Shown: positions 17,160-26,863, numbered from the stretch's first letter. The stretch is DNA of 64,000 bases from Castellaniella sp. (GCF_034675845.1 NZ_JAUCCU010000001.1:1240001-1304000), one strand, 5' to 3'. Program-made: numbers and translations. The notes: generated by a model from the sequence alone, not told the origin.

Positions 17160-18296
17160 TTATATGATTTCTTTTTGATCGAAGCTCGGCGCATGTCGTG
17201 AGATGCCGCACGGCGTTTTTGAAAACCGGATCGGCGGACGAGTGACGACAATGTCCCCCTCGGTGGGATGCTTCAACCGCATGAAAAAGCCAACAGCTCG
17301 CATATGATCATCATCCAACAGCTCCTCCAGGGAATTGACAGGCGAACAGGGGATATCTTCCGGAGCCAGCAGCCTCATCCATTCTCCTGTGGCGCGCTGC
17401 ACCAGTATGTCTGCCAGACGCCCATACAGATCATCGATCATGGCGGCCCTTGCCTGTGTACTCAATAGCCGCGCATCGGCTGCCCATTCCCCGCGTCCCG
17501 CCAACTCGAAAAATGCTTTCCATTGCTTGCCGGTATATGGCATGACACTGATGTAGCCATCCAGTGTCCTGTAAGGTCGCCTGTGGCGCGACAGCAGCCT
17601 GGAATAGCCTGTATGTCCCAATGCCGGCTGGAAAGTCTTACCGGCCAGATGCTCAACCAGGAGGAAAGAAGCCAGGGTCTCATACATCGGCACCTCGACA
17701 TATTGGCCTTCGCCAGTCCGTTCGCGGTGCAGCAAGGCCGCATTGATGGCACTGACGGCGTACAGCGCCGATATCTTGTCGGCCACAATCGTGCTGGCGT
17801 ATCTGGGTTCACCCTGGGTACGGCCTTCGAGCTCGGCCCAGCCGCAAGCCGCCTGGATGATATCGTCATAAGCGGGGCGATCACAGTAGGGGCCGTCCTG
17901 ACCATAGCCCACAATCGCACAATAGATCAGCCGGGGATTGCATGGCGCGAGATCCTCGAAAGCCAGCCCCAGCCGTGCAATCGCTCCCGGCCTCATGTTG
18001 TGCAGCAGCACCTGAGCATTGGCGGCCAAATCCAGCAGCCTGTCTCTGTCCCGGCCATTCTTCAAGTCCAGCGTCACGCTTTGTTTGTTGCGATTGCAGT
18101 TCAAGAATGCTGCGCCCATCCCAGGGGATCTGGATGGGCCAGGCCCGCGCATGATATCCCCGCCGGGCGACTCGATCTTGATTACCGTGGCCCCCATGTC
18201 TCCAAGAATCTGGGCCGCATAGGGACCGGCGATCACTGTGCTGAGATCCAGCACGGTCATTCCATGCAAAGGACCTTGCGGGGCATTCAAATGCAT
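17160..18296 (-). CDS. CaiB/BaiF-family (class III) CoA-transferase
   Basis: This 378-residue enzyme has the N-terminal family hallmark VLDLSTVIAGPYAAQILGDMGATVIKIESPGGD and the RNKQSVTLDLKNGRDR segment. The catalytic aspartate of the family is expected in the YDDIIQAACGWAELEG region near residue 140. It moves CoA between an acyl-CoA donor and a carboxylic acid. The start at 18296 (MHLNAPQGPLHG) has AAGGAG upstream; the longer in-frame opening adds 39 unsupported residues. A carboxylic acid made by the divergently encoded nitrilase would be a plausible acceptor. Confidence 0.88.
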   Translation of the reverse strand: MHLNAPQGPLHGMTVLDLSTVIAGPYAAQILGDMGATVIKIESPGGDIMRGPGPSRSPGMGAAFLNCNRNKQSVTLDLKNGRDRDRLLDLAANAQVLLHNMRPGAIARLGLAFEDLAPCNPRLIYCAIVGYGQDGPYCDRPAYDDIIQAACGWAELEGRTQGEPRYASTIVADKISALYAVSAINAALLHRERTGEGQYVEVPMYETLASFLLVEHLAGKTFQPALGHTGYSRLLSRHRRPYRTLDGYISVMPYTGKQWKAFFELAGRGEWAADARLLSTQARAAMIDDLYGRLADILVQRATGEWMRLLAPEDIPCSPVNSLEELLDDDHMRAVGFFMRLKHPTEGDIVVTRPPIRFSKTPCGISRHAPSFDQKEII

Positions 18297-18626
18297 ATGT
18301 TGCTCCTTGTTGCCAGTGCACAGAACACGGCCTGTCTGTGGCTCCGCACCGGCATCAGTTCTTGCAGCACCTTGCCGAACGGCACCCAACCATATTTGCG
18401 GCGAGGTTAGCATCGGATTTCACGACCGTAAAGAAAATGAGACTATGGTCCGCCAGATGAACCAGTGAAGCCTCAAAAGGACGGGAAGTGAACCAACGGT
18501 TGTGACCCGGAATAGTCTTGGTTAGGATTGCCGTGACTGCACCCAGCGCCGTAAATATTTCTATACCCGCCAGCCCGCTGGCGGCCCCGTTTCACGGCAT
18601 GTCTGGATTTAAAACAGGAGACATGT
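18297..18626. promoter_or_regulatory. Divergent promoter region between CoA-transferase and nitrilase
   Basis: This 330-base gap contains no gene and must hold both divergent promoters. The only clear symmetry is CCGCCAG-CCCG-CTGGCGG (18567-18584), about 43 bases before the nitrilase start. It could be an IclR operator or an RNA stem; no -10/-35 could be assigned with confidence. Confidence 0.4.
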
Positions 18627-19667
18627 ATGTCAAATATCGTCAAAGTGGCTGCCGCCCAACTGCAGCCAGCCTTCATGAACCTTCAAGGCTGCATCGATAT
18701 CGCAGAGTCGGCCATTCTGGAAGCCGGTCGCCACGGGGCAAAACTGATTGCTTTCCCGGAAACCTGGCTGCCTGGTTTTCCAGTGTGGACTTTTTTCGAG
18801 ACCGGCTGGAAAGACCCCAGGCACCTGCAGGCGTATGCACATCTGACCGCCAACTCAGTCGAGGTCGGTGGCCCGGAAACCGATCGTCTGTGCGAGGCTG
18901 CGCGCAAGGCGGGCATCAATGTCGTCATGGGCATGAATGAACGAGACACCCGATTCTCACGCGGCACCCTGTATAACTCGCTGCTCTATATCTCGGACCA
19001 GGGCACCATCCTGGGGGTGCGCCGCAAACTGAAGCCTACCCATGGAGAGCGCATCATCTGGGGCGAAGGCGATGGCAGCAGCCTGCAGGCCTACGACACC
19101 ACCGCCGGACGGGTCGGAGGGTCCATCTGCTGGGAGCACTGGATGCCGCTGAACCGCTTTACCATGCATGCGCTTGGCGAACAGATTCATGTGGCGGTTT
19201 TCCCGGATATTGCCGAGCACAATATGATCGCATCCCGCCACTACGCGTTTGAAGGCAGGTGCTTTGTCATCGCCATGGGCATGGTCCTTCGCCGCGCCGA
19301 CATCACGGAAGACTTCGGCTTGCCGATCGACATGTTGACCAGCCCGTCAAAAACCAGTGATCGCGACGAATTTGTCCTGGCTGGCGGCTCGGGGATCATC
19401 GGGCCGGATGGACGCTGGATTGTCGAGCAGAAATTCTATGAAGAAGAAATCATCTATGCCGATATCGACCTGGATGATGTATCCAAAGGCAAACTCTCTC
19501 TTGACACGGCGGGACACTATAACCGGCCCGACGTCTTTCAACTCTATGTCGACAACAGACGCAAAGACCCCGTCAACTGGAGCGTGCCCATGGCAGCCTC
19601 GACAGAGGCGAAGATCCAGACAGTCGAAAAACAGACCGAAATCCCGGGCCTGATATTCAAGCAATAA
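18627..19667 (+). CDS. Nitrilase (carbon-nitrogen hydrolase)
   Basis: This 346-residue cytoplasmic enzyme converts R-CN plus water to the carboxylic acid and ammonia. The catalytic triad is visible: Glu45 (FPETWLPG), Lys134 (RRKLKPTHGE) and Cys168 (GGSICWEHWMP). The CWEHWMPL stretch and FPETWLPGFPVW mark it as a true nitrilase rather than an amidase or cyanide dihydratase, although these are close relatives. AGGAG precedes the ATG at 18627. It is followed at 125 bases by a periplasmic binding protein and faces a CoA-transferase, suggesting import, hydrolysis and CoA activation of a nitrile-derived acid. Confidence 0.9.
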   Translation: MSNIVKVAAAQLQPAFMNLQGCIDIAESAILEAGRHGAKLIAFPETWLPGFPVWTFFETGWKDPRHLQAYAHLTANSVEVGGPETDRLCEAARKAGINVVMGMNERDTRFSRGTLYNSLLYISDQGTILGVRRKLKPTHGERIIWGEGDGSSLQAYDTTAGRVGGSICWEHWMPLNRFTMHALGEQIHVAVFPDIAEHNMIASRHYAFEGRCFVIAMGMVLRRADITEDFGLPIDMLTSPSKTSDRDEFVLAGGSGIIGPDGRWIVEQKFYEEEIIYADIDLDDVSKGKLSLDTAGHYNRPDVFQLYVDNRRKDPVNWSVPMAASTEAKIQTVEKQTEIPGLIFKQ

Positions 19668-19791
19668 GCAACGGATACACACCGCAGGCTTTTGCTGCAG
19701 AAAAAATCATCTCGCCCCCCTTCTGACAGGCCTCAGTGTCGATTCCGACATCCTGAGCAGAAGGGTATTTTTATAAATTGGAGACATCAAA

Positions 19792-21012
19792 ATGAAATTT
19801 TCCAGACATTTCCTCTACGGCTGCCTGCTCCTGGCCGGCATGGGCATCTCCTCCGTTCATGCTCAGGACGTTGTCCGCATCGGCGTCGGCAATGACCGAT
19901 CCGGCGCGTATTCGGATCTTGGCGGCATTGGTTCGGAAATTGCTGTGCGCATGGCTGTCGAAGACTTCGGCGGCAAAGTGCTGGACAAAAAAATTGAAGT
20001 CATCGGCGGCGATAATCAAAGCAAGGTCGACGTGGCTTCCGGCATGGTGCGCAAATGGTTCGATACGGAAAACGTCGTAGCCTTCATTGATGGCGGTGCC
20101 AGCTCCACAGGATTGGCATCCATGCACGTCGCGGTGGAAAAAGGCGGTTCGGCCCTGATGACTGCGGGTTTTGCCAGCATCTTCAGTGGCAAGGAATGCT
20201 CGCCACGCAGCACCCAATGGGCCCCGGATACCTATGCGCTGGCCAATGCAGTGGTCAGCAACACCATCAAGAACGGCGGCAAAACCTGGTATTCCATCAC
20301 AGCGGATTACGTTTTTGGCAAGAGCCTGGAAGCCTCGGCCAACCAGTTCGTCAAGGACAACGGCGGACAGGTGCTGGGCAATACCAGATATCCTTTTGGT
20401 TCGACAGAGGACTACGCCTCGTTCCTGCTGCAGGCTCAATCCTCGGGGGCTCAGGTGGTCGGCCTGGCCAGTGCTGGCAAAGACTTGGTTTCTCTGGTCA
20501 GGCAGGCCTATGACTTTGGGATCGCCCAAAGCGGCCAGAAACTTGCCGCCTATCTGGTTTTTGTCACGGATGTCCTGGGCATGGGCCTGACCAATGCACA
20601 AGGCCTGCGATTCGCGACTCCGTTTTACTGGGATGCTGACGAAGGGACGCGCAACTGGAGCAAACGCTGGCAGGAGCAGACCGGCTTCAGCCACCCCCCC
20701 ACCATGGTGCACGCCCTGGGCTATGCCGCCACGACCCATTACCTGAAGGCAGTCGAAGCCGCCGGAACCTTCGAGGGTGATGCGGTCAACGCCAGGATGC
20801 GTGAATTCAAGATCGATGATCTGCTGATCAAGAATGCGCACATCCGCCCAGAAGATGGCCGTGTGATCATGGATATGTACGAGGTCGAAGTCAAAGACCC
20901 GAAAGCCTCAACATCATCGAACGATATTTACAATATTGTCTCGACGATCTCCGGTAAGGATCTGTTCCTGCCTTTATCCGAGAGCGAGTGCCCGTTGGTG
21001 AAACAGGGCTGA
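19792..21012 (+). CDS. Periplasmic substrate-binding protein, Liv-type ABC transporter
   Basis: This 406-residue protein has a Sec signal peptide (MKFSRHFLYGCLLLAGMGISSVHA, cleavage before QDVVRIG) and a periplasmic-binding-protein type I fold: RIGVGNDRSGAYSDLGG at the start, then WYSITADYVFGKSLE near residue 165. A GGAGACATC site precedes the ATG. No other binding protein accompanies livGFHM on the minus strand, so this is very probably its receptor, encoded with the nitrilase. Its ligand is unknown. Confidence 0.88.
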   Translation: MKFSRHFLYGCLLLAGMGISSVHAQDVVRIGVGNDRSGAYSDLGGIGSEIAVRMAVEDFGGKVLDKKIEVIGGDNQSKVDVASGMVRKWFDTENVVAFIDGGASSTGLASMHVAVEKGGSALMTAGFASIFSGKECSPRSTQWAPDTYALANAVVSNTIKNGGKTWYSITADYVFGKSLEASANQFVKDNGGQVLGNTRYPFGSTEDYASFLLQAQSSGAQVVGLASAGKDLVSLVRQAYDFGIAQSGQKLAAYLVFVTDVLGMGLTNAQGLRFATPFYWDADEGTRNWSKRWQEQTGFSHPPTMVHALGYAATTHYLKAVEAAGTFEGDAVNARMREFKIDDLLIKNAHIRPEDGRVIMDMYEVEVKDPKASTSSNDIYNIVSTISGKDLFLPLSESECPLVKQG

Positions 21013-21042
21013 TCCCACCACACAGGAAAAAAAACGCAGTCC

Positions 21043-21081
21043 GGCGGGATGCCTGACATGGGCGGCATGGGTGGCCGCTAA
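21043..21081 (+). pseudogene. Remnant of a groEL 3' end
   Basis: Bases 21043-21074 match groEL 12740-12771 at 30 of 32 positions. In frame they encode GGMPDMGGMGG followed by R and a stop, the same C-terminal tail as GroEL. There is no upstream chaperonin sequence, as 21013-21042 directly follows the binding-protein stop. After the stop the DNA diverges and runs into a terminator. Confidence 0.8.
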
Positions 21082-21140
21082 GTCCCTGCCTGCCTCGACC
21101 GATACGCCATGATGCATCTTGGTCGCCCCCGGCAATCTCC

Positions 21141-21178
21141 AGCCCCCAGGCGCTGAACAGCGCGATGGGGGCTTTTTT
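21141..21178 (+). terminator. Rho-independent terminator after the nitrilase/binding-protein operon
   Basis: AGCCCCCAGGCGCTG and GCGCGATGGGGGCT form a stem with one internal bulge, followed by six T residues. It would end transcription that started at the nitrilase. It may once have been a groEL terminator, since it lies just after the groEL tail remnant. Confidence 0.8.
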
Positions 21179-21279
21179 GCGCCTGACCCAAAGCATTACG
21201 ATCTTCTCATTGTGACAATGACATAGCGAGTGTTACGCTGCTCTCACGTTTACCTTTAAACCTCAAGCAGGAGTCCCCT

Positions 21280-23370
21280 ATGGCCCGTCGAAACCACGCA
21301 CTCGATACAGCCGCTTCGCCAGGCAGGCGACGCATCCTGCAAGCGGCCCTGGCGGGTTCGGCCCTGGGGCCTTTGGCCGCCTGCAGCGATGGCGGCACCA
21401 GTTCAGGCAACACCGACTATACAAACACCATCCGCGACGGTCAGGCTGCGATTGCGCAAGCCATGGCCGATACCGACACCTCATCAGTATCGGTCGCGCT
21501 GCTGGATGGCCAGCATGTCGTCTGGCAAGAAGCATTCGGCGTCATTGACAGTGCCAACAAGCAGCCGGTCGGCATCAACACGCTATATAACATAGGCTCG
21601 GTCAGCAAAGTCTTCTCGGCGGTGGCCATCATGATCCTGGTGGATCGGGGGCTGGTGGATCTGGACTCGCCGGCCTCTGACTACGTCCGTGATTTCCGGA
21701 TGCTATCGCCAGATTTCGCCAAAGTAACGGTCCGCATGCTGCTGAGCCATACGTCCGGGTTCGCAGGCGCAAATTACAGCAATATTTTTACCTTCGAACC
21801 CATCCTCGACTATGCCCGCAACACGCAAGCCATCCTGGCGGGGCAACATCTGAAACACACGCCGGGCGAACTGGCCGTGTACTGCAACGACGGCTTCACC
21901 CTGGCCGAACGCGTTGTCGAGGAAATCAGCGGCAAACCCTATTCGACCTTTGCGACACGGGAAATCCTGGAACCACTGGGGATGAGCCTCAGCCGCTTTC
22001 CGCTGGCGCATTATCCGGCTGGCAGCTTTGCCCACGCCCTCGTGGGAGGGACCGATCAAGGACAGGAGTTCGTTAACGCCTACGGCTCTGGCGGCCTGAG
22101 CAGCACGCCGTCTGAAATGATGAACCTGGCCATTATGTTTCTGCAAAAAGGCGAATTCAGGGGCCGACGCATCCTCTCCGCTGAAGCCGTGGCGGAAATG
22201 GGCCGCGATCAGACCGGCGACGTGGTGCTCAACCCTGCTCCAAGCTGGAAATGGGGCCTGGGTTGGGATCAAACCGATCACCCAGGCATGCGCGCAGCCG
22301 GCTTTAACTGTTGGCAGAAAAACGGCGGCACCAATTTCTTTGGCAGTGATTTTTTTGTCATGCCCGACACGGGGCTGGCGGTGATGATCACCGGCACCTC
22401 GCTGGCCTATGGCGCCGGGGCATTGGCCGAGCGCATTTTGCTGCACGCCCTGGTCGATCAAGGCAGCCTGAAACACCTGCCGCCGCCCTTGCCCACCGCC
22501 CTGCCGCCAATCGCCGCCACCGACCCAGCAGTCCTCGGGGCCATCGAAGGCTATTACGGCAGCTTCGAAGGCGTCAGCCGAGTGGCCAGAAACGATAGCG
22601 GCTCGGTCACGCTATCGCGTCATGAATCAGGCCAGTGGATCAACATCGCGTCTGGCCTGAGCTACCGGGAAGACGGCTGGTGGTCTGCCGATGGCCTGCC
22701 GCTGTCCTACCGCACCTCCGACAACGGCCCATATCGCTATCTGATGATGCGGGTGACTGCGGGCAGTGGGCACTACCAGATTCTCCTGCCCTACGGCCAG
22801 CAGATTCAGGCGGCACCAGCCCTGCCCGCCGCCTGGCGCGCACGCCTGGGCAAACACTGGGTGCTGATCAACGAGCATGAATCCTCGACGGTATTCAGTG
22901 CAGAATCGCCGCTGTTCACCCTGACAGAGATCGCCGACCTGCCCGGCTACGTGCAGATCGACGGCCGCCAGCCCCTGCTGCCGGATACCGCCCAGCGCAC
23001 CCGTCAGTTCATGAAAATCCCGGTCAACCATGGGCGCGATCTGTACGAGCTGATTGCACAATCACAGAATGGCGCCGAATGGCTGACCTTCGGGGGATAC
23101 CACTATCAATCCCTGGACTCCATTCCCTATGCTGCCTTGGGCACACAAACCGTCACCATCGGCGCGGACGGGTATTGTCAATGCTTGAAAACGCGCGGCG
23201 CAAGCACCCTGACCATCACGGGCGCACGCGCCTGGCGGCTGTTCGACAGCCAGTGGAAGGCGCTGAAATTCGTACAGGGAACCGGCAGCGCGACACTATC
23301 CGCCGATCAGAATTTCTTTATCATGATCCACGGCGAAGCCACCAGCCAGGCCCATGTCTCGTTAGCCTGA
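21280..23370 (+). CDS. Lipoprotein serine hydrolase, beta-lactamase/penicillin-binding class C type
   Basis: This 696-residue protein starts with a twin-arginine-like leader (GRRRILQAALAGSALGPLAAC) and a lipobox ending at Cys35, so it is probably membrane-anchored outside the cytoplasm. The PF00144 fold is supported by Ser107-Val-Ser-Lys110 (IGSVSKVF) and a YCN motif in ELAVYCNDGF. The catalytic domain covers roughly residues 50-400. The remaining 300 residues look beta-rich and resemble no domain I recognise. The family includes D-aminopeptidases, esterases and class C beta-lactamases, so an antibiotic role should not be assumed. CAGGAG precedes the start. Confidence 0.85.
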   Translation: MARRNHALDTAASPGRRRILQAALAGSALGPLAACSDGGTSSGNTDYTNTIRDGQAAIAQAMADTDTSSVSVALLDGQHVVWQEAFGVIDSANKQPVGINTLYNIGSVSKVFSAVAIMILVDRGLVDLDSPASDYVRDFRMLSPDFAKVTVRMLLSHTSGFAGANYSNIFTFEPILDYARNTQAILAGQHLKHTPGELAVYCNDGFTLAERVVEEISGKPYSTFATREILEPLGMSLSRFPLAHYPAGSFAHALVGGTDQGQEFVNAYGSGGLSSTPSEMMNLAIMFLQKGEFRGRRILSAEAVAEMGRDQTGDVVLNPAPSWKWGLGWDQTDHPGMRAAGFNCWQKNGGTNFFGSDFFVMPDTGLAVMITGTSLAYGAGALAERILLHALVDQGSLKHLPPPLPTALPPIAATDPAVLGAIEGYYGSFEGVSRVARNDSGSVTLSRHESGQWINIASGLSYREDGWWSADGLPLSYRTSDNGPYRYLMMRVTAGSGHYQILLPYGQQIQAAPALPAAWRARLGKHWVLINEHESSTVFSAESPLFTLTEIADLPGYVQIDGRQPLLPDTAQRTRQFMKIPVNHGRDLYELIAQSQNGAEWLTFGGYHYQSLDSIPYAALGTQTVTIGADGYCQCLKTRGASTLTITGARAWRLFDSQWKALKFVQGTGSATLSADQNFFIMIHGEATSQAHVSLA

Positions 23371-23416
23371 GCGCAATTGTTTACAATGCCCGCACATTCC
23401 CCAGGCAGTGATTGCG

Positions 23417-23803
23417 ATGACTCCGTCTTCTCCCTACAAAAGCACAGGCGGCCTGATCCGCATCATTCGCGCCTTGCGCTACTCGCTGCAGGGCCTAGGG
23501 GCCGCTTGGCGACATGAGGCCGCCTTCCGTCAGGAAACCATTCTGGCGGTGATCCTGATCCCGCTGGGCCTGTGGCTGGGCAATACAGCGGGCGAACGAC
23601 TGCTGCTATCAGGCATGCTGGTGGGGGTATTGATCGTCGAACTGATCAATTCCGCCATCGAGGCGCTGGCCGACGCCATCAGCACGGACCAACATCCTTT
23701 GCTGGGACGCGCCAAAGACATAGGCAGCGCAGCGGTATTGCTGATGCTGTTGCTGACCGGCGCCGCTTGGGCCAGTGTGCTGATTCCCCGCTGGATTTTT
23801 TAA
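23417..23803 (+). CDS. dgkA: Diacylglycerol kinase, prokaryotic DgkA type
   Basis: This 128-residue inner-membrane enzyme phosphorylates diacylglycerol to phosphatidate for lipid recycling. It has three membrane segments and the family motif ELINSAIEALADAIS with the catalytic Glu region near residue 78, plus AKDIGSAAVLL. The start is the ATG at 23417; an in-frame GTG 9 bases earlier is possible. Its stop codon runs directly into a REP-type repeat. Confidence 0.9.
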   Translation: MTPSSPYKSTGGLIRIIRALRYSLQGLGAAWRHEAAFRQETILAVILIPLGLWLGNTAGERLLLSGMLVGVLIVELINSAIEALADAISTDQHPLLGRAKDIGSAAVLLMLLLTGAAWASVLIPRWIF

Positions 23804-23838
23804 TGGTGTCTGACCCCATTGTGTTGTGACCCCATTGT
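23802..23838. repeat. REP-type repeat copy (GGTGTCTGACCCC family)
   Basis: AATGGTGTCTGACCCCATT (23802-23820) is identical to 62476-62494, followed by a second partial TGACCCCATT copy. It starts inside the dgkA stop codon. Such repeats are often mobilised by REP-associated tyrosine transposases; none is encoded in this window. Confidence 0.75.
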
Positions 23839-23932
23839 TGTTGGGAAGCCGTCTACAATCGTGACGACACGGCCCGAGGGATTACCCATATAGTTCATCG
23901 GGTCATTGCTTAACTCATTCAATTTTGCCGCC

Positions 23933-24763
23933 ATGAACTTCATCGACAAACTGAACCGCGCCTGGATCAGCCAGGACTCTCTGCTGATGGTGGGGTTGGA
24001 CCCTGATCCCCGCCGTTTCCCAGACGAACTGGCTGGCCGCCCGGATGCCGTCCTGGAGTTTTGCCGCCGCATCGTCGACGCCACCGCGCCTTTTGTCTGC
24101 GGTTTCAAGCCGCAGATCGCCTATTTTTCAGCCCTGGGGGCCGAGGACCAGCTACTGGATCTGTGCCAGCATATCCGCCAGCAGCATCCCACGCTACCCA
24201 TTGTGCTGGACGCCAAACGCGGCGATATCGGCAGCACCGCCGAACAATACGCCCGCGAAGCCTTCGAGCGCTACGGGGCCGACGCCGTCACGGTCAATCC
24301 TTATATGGGGCGCGACTCGGTGCAACCCTATATCGATTATGGTGACAAGGGCGTCATCATCCTGTGCCGCACCTCGAATCGCGGCGGTGCCGATCTGCAG
24401 GACATGCGCCTGGCCAACGGCACCCCGCTGTACCTGCACGTGGCCGACCAGATCGCGCGCGTCTGGAATACGACGGGCCAATGCGCCCTGGTGGTGGGAG
24501 CAACCTTCCCCGAAGAAATCGCGCAAGTGCGCCGCCGGGTGGGCGACATGCCCCTGCTGATCCCCGGCATCGGCGTCCAGGGGGGCGATATCCAGGCCAC
24601 CGTGCAAGCCGGCCGCACCCCACATGGCAAGGGCATGATGATCAATTCATCCCGAGCCATCCTGTATGCCAGCAATAAGGAAGACTGGGCCGAGGCAGCC
24701 ACCAAAACCGCCCGCGCCACCCGTAGCGCCATCCGCCAAGCAGTTAGCGACACAGAGAGCTAA
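23933..24763 (+). CDS. pyrF: Orotidine 5'-phosphate decarboxylase
   Basis: This 276-residue enzyme makes UMP in the last step of de novo pyrimidine synthesis. It belongs to the longer subfamily 2 of PyrF, with VLDAKRGDIGSTAEQYA near residue 88 carrying the catalytic Lys-Asp pair, and GIGVQGG near residue 215. The start at 23933 (MNFIDKLNRAW) fits the family; the upstream ATG at 23906 would add nine unsupported residues. No pyr gene is adjacent. Confidence 0.93.
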   Translation: MNFIDKLNRAWISQDSLLMVGLDPDPRRFPDELAGRPDAVLEFCRRIVDATAPFVCGFKPQIAYFSALGAEDQLLDLCQHIRQQHPTLPIVLDAKRGDIGSTAEQYAREAFERYGADAVTVNPYMGRDSVQPYIDYGDKGVIILCRTSNRGGADLQDMRLANGTPLYLHVADQIARVWNTTGQCALVVGATFPEEIAQVRRRVGDMPLLIPGIGVQGGDIQATVQAGRTPHGKGMMINSSRAILYASNKEDWAEAATKTARATRSAIRQAVSDTES

Positions 24764-24821
24764 ACCCGCTGCCGTAAAAACTACATACATTTCCCCCAAG
24801 ATTCAGTAGAATCTTCGCATC

Positions 24822-26297
24822 ATGTGCCAGTCTATTGCCAGCAGCCTGTCTTGGGCCCGGCGATCAGGCCCGTTCCTGTCGCTGACAGCTCTTGCGTTTC
24901 TGCTGATTTACTTCAGCTTGATGTTCCACCCTCTATTGGGCGATATCGGTTTCTGGCCGGCCAACGCATTATTGGCCGGTGCTTTGTTGCGCGTATCATC
25001 CATCCCCCACCGCTACCGGTGGCCCGGCGTCATTTTGGGGGTCATGGCCGCTTACGCATACTGGTACGACGGCTGGGATGTCGCACTGCTCAATACCCTG
25101 GTCAACCTCTCCGGCGTATGGCTGGCGTGGTTTCTGTTGCATCGGGTCTGGCCGCTGGACACCATGCGTACCCCAAGGGCCATCACCCATGTCTTGCTGG
25201 CAGGGCTGGCGGCGTCGGCCTGCACGGCGCTGGCAGGGTTGATCGGCTACCAGACCTCCACCCCGCTGCCCCTGGATATGCCGCTGCGCCCGATCATCGG
25301 GATCTTTTTTCAGCAATGGCTGGGCTATAGCGCCATTCTCCCCGTCTGTCTGCTGGCCACATCACCGGGCCGCAGCCTGATCGACCGACGCCGGTCTTTG
25401 GCCCGTATCCTGCATCAGTTGCTGGCAGGCAGCCGCCAATGGCCCTTGCTCGTATTGCTGGGATCGATCTTGCTGGCGGCTTTACTGGGCGGACCCGGCA
25501 CGGCGGCATTCCCAGTCCCGGCCTTGCTGATCTGTGCCTATGCCTATCAGCAAAAAACCTGCGCCTGGCTGACGCTGGCAGCATCCATTGCCCTGATGGT
25601 CAGCCATACCCAGGGCTGGGCGCTGGTCGCCTCAGATATACCCTCGGTCTGGGTGCAGGTGTCCTTGCAAATCGGGCTGCAGATGATGGTGGCCACCCCC
25701 CTGATGGTATCCAGTTCGCTGATGGCGCGCAACGACCTGGTGCAGTCCCTGAACCAGGCCCTGGACCATGACGAACTAACCGGGGCCATGTCGCGTCAGG
25801 CATTTATGCGGGGGGCCACCGAATACCTGCAGCAATCCCCTGCCGCGTTTTATGGCAACTGTGTGATGATGTTGGACATCGACCATTTCAAGCGGCTGAA
25901 CGACAACCACGGCCACGCGGCAGGCGATAGCGTGCTGCGTGAATTCGCCCGCATCATCCAAAACGCCATCCGGCCCGAAGACCTGTTTGGTCGTCTGGGG
26001 GGCGAAGAATTTGGCATTGTCCTGCCCAACACAACCCTGCGCGATAGTCTGGAAATCGGCGAACGCCTGCGCAAAGCCGTAGAAGAAATCCGCCTGTACT
26101 ACGACAGCGACGAACCATTGCGAGTCACTGTCAGTATCGGCACCATCCACGACAGCCAGAAGCCCCACGCCACCATGACCCAACTGCTGGCGCTGGCCGA
26201 TCAGGTCATGTATCAGGCAAAACACGAAGGCCGCAACCGCGTTTTGTCCCTATCAGCCGGCCAGTTGCGGGATCTCAACCCGGCACCACTGACCTAA
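24822..26297 (+). CDS. Membrane-bound diguanylate cyclase (MASE1-GGDEF)
   Basis: This 491-residue protein has an N-terminal MASE1-like sensor of about eight membrane segments (FWPANALLAGALL near residue 47, then to about 305) and a C-terminal GGDEF domain. LDIDHFKRLNDNHGHAAGD and GGEEFG are both intact, so it should make cyclic di-GMP from two GTP. RPED lies five residues before GGEEF, the expected place of the product-inhibition (I-) site. No phosphodiesterase EAL domain is present. A YcgR-like c-di-GMP receptor and three chemoreceptors are found further along, so a role in motility or attachment is plausible. Confidence 0.92.
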   Translation: MCQSIASSLSWARRSGPFLSLTALAFLLIYFSLMFHPLLGDIGFWPANALLAGALLRVSSIPHRYRWPGVILGVMAAYAYWYDGWDVALLNTLVNLSGVWLAWFLLHRVWPLDTMRTPRAITHVLLAGLAASACTALAGLIGYQTSTPLPLDMPLRPIIGIFFQQWLGYSAILPVCLLATSPGRSLIDRRRSLARILHQLLAGSRQWPLLVLLGSILLAALLGGPGTAAFPVPALLICAYAYQQKTCAWLTLAASIALMVSHTQGWALVASDIPSVWVQVSLQIGLQMMVATPLMVSSSLMARNDLVQSLNQALDHDELTGAMSRQAFMRGATEYLQQSPAAFYGNCVMMLDIDHFKRLNDNHGHAAGDSVLREFARIIQNAIRPEDLFGRLGGEEFGIVLPNTTLRDSLEIGERLRKAVEEIRLYYDSDEPLRVTVSIGTIHDSQKPHATMTQLLALADQVMYQAKHEGRNRVLSLSAGQLRDLNPAPLT

Positions 26298-26309
26298 GCG
26301 CCTAAAGAC

Positions 26310-26816
26310 CTATAACTGCGGCAGGCCTTCGATGGCGGTCTGCAGCACAAAGCGCACCGCCGCCAGACGCACGGCATCGCGATCACCATCAAACACCCGG
26401 GTGACTGCCCGAGTATTGATGCCATCCCCTGCCCGATAGGCAATCCCGAAGCACACCATGCCCACCGGCTTACCCGGCGTGGCGCCTCCTGGCCCGGCAA
26501 TGCCAGTAGTCGCCAGCCCCAAACGGGCGGCCGGGGTAGTGGCCAGCACGCCAGCCGCCATTTCCATGGCGGTTTCCTCGCTGACGGCCCCGTGGCGCTC
26601 TAGGGTGTCGGGTAAAACCCGCAACTGTTCTGTCTTGGCGCTATTGCTGTAAGTGATGAAGCCGCGATCGAACCACAGGCTGGCCCCAGGACAGGCCGTG
26701 ATGGCCCCTGCCAATAGTCCTCCGGTACAGGATTCGGCGGTGGCGCACAGCCAGCCCAGCGCCCGCAATGCAGCCCCCAGTTCGCCCGCCAGCGCGCGAG
26801 ATTCTCTGTCCATCAT
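26310..26816 (-). CDS. pncC: CinA C-terminal-type nicotinamide-nucleotide amidohydrolase
   Basis: This 168-residue protein corresponds to the C-terminal (PncC) domain of CinA. Motifs are ATAESCTGGLLAGAIT near residue 25, the FITYSNSAKTEQL segment and GLATTGIAGPGGATPGKPVG. The enzyme deamidates NMN back to nicotinate mononucleotide. It is the last gene of the minus-strand ribBA-to-pgpA run, 47 bases after pgpA. AGGAG lies 7 bases before the ATG at 26816. Confidence 0.9.
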   Translation of the reverse strand: MMDRESRALAGELGAALRALGWLCATAESCTGGLLAGAITACPGASLWFDRGFITYSNSAKTEQLRVLPDTLERHGAVSEETAMEMAAGVLATTPAARLGLATTGIAGPGGATPGKPVGMVCFGIAYRAGDGINTRAVTRVFDGDRDAVRLAAVRFVLQTAIEGLPQL

Positions 26817-26863
26817 GGCGATCTCCTAGTGTTCATGACTCTGCGCCAGTCAGCCTGAAACCA

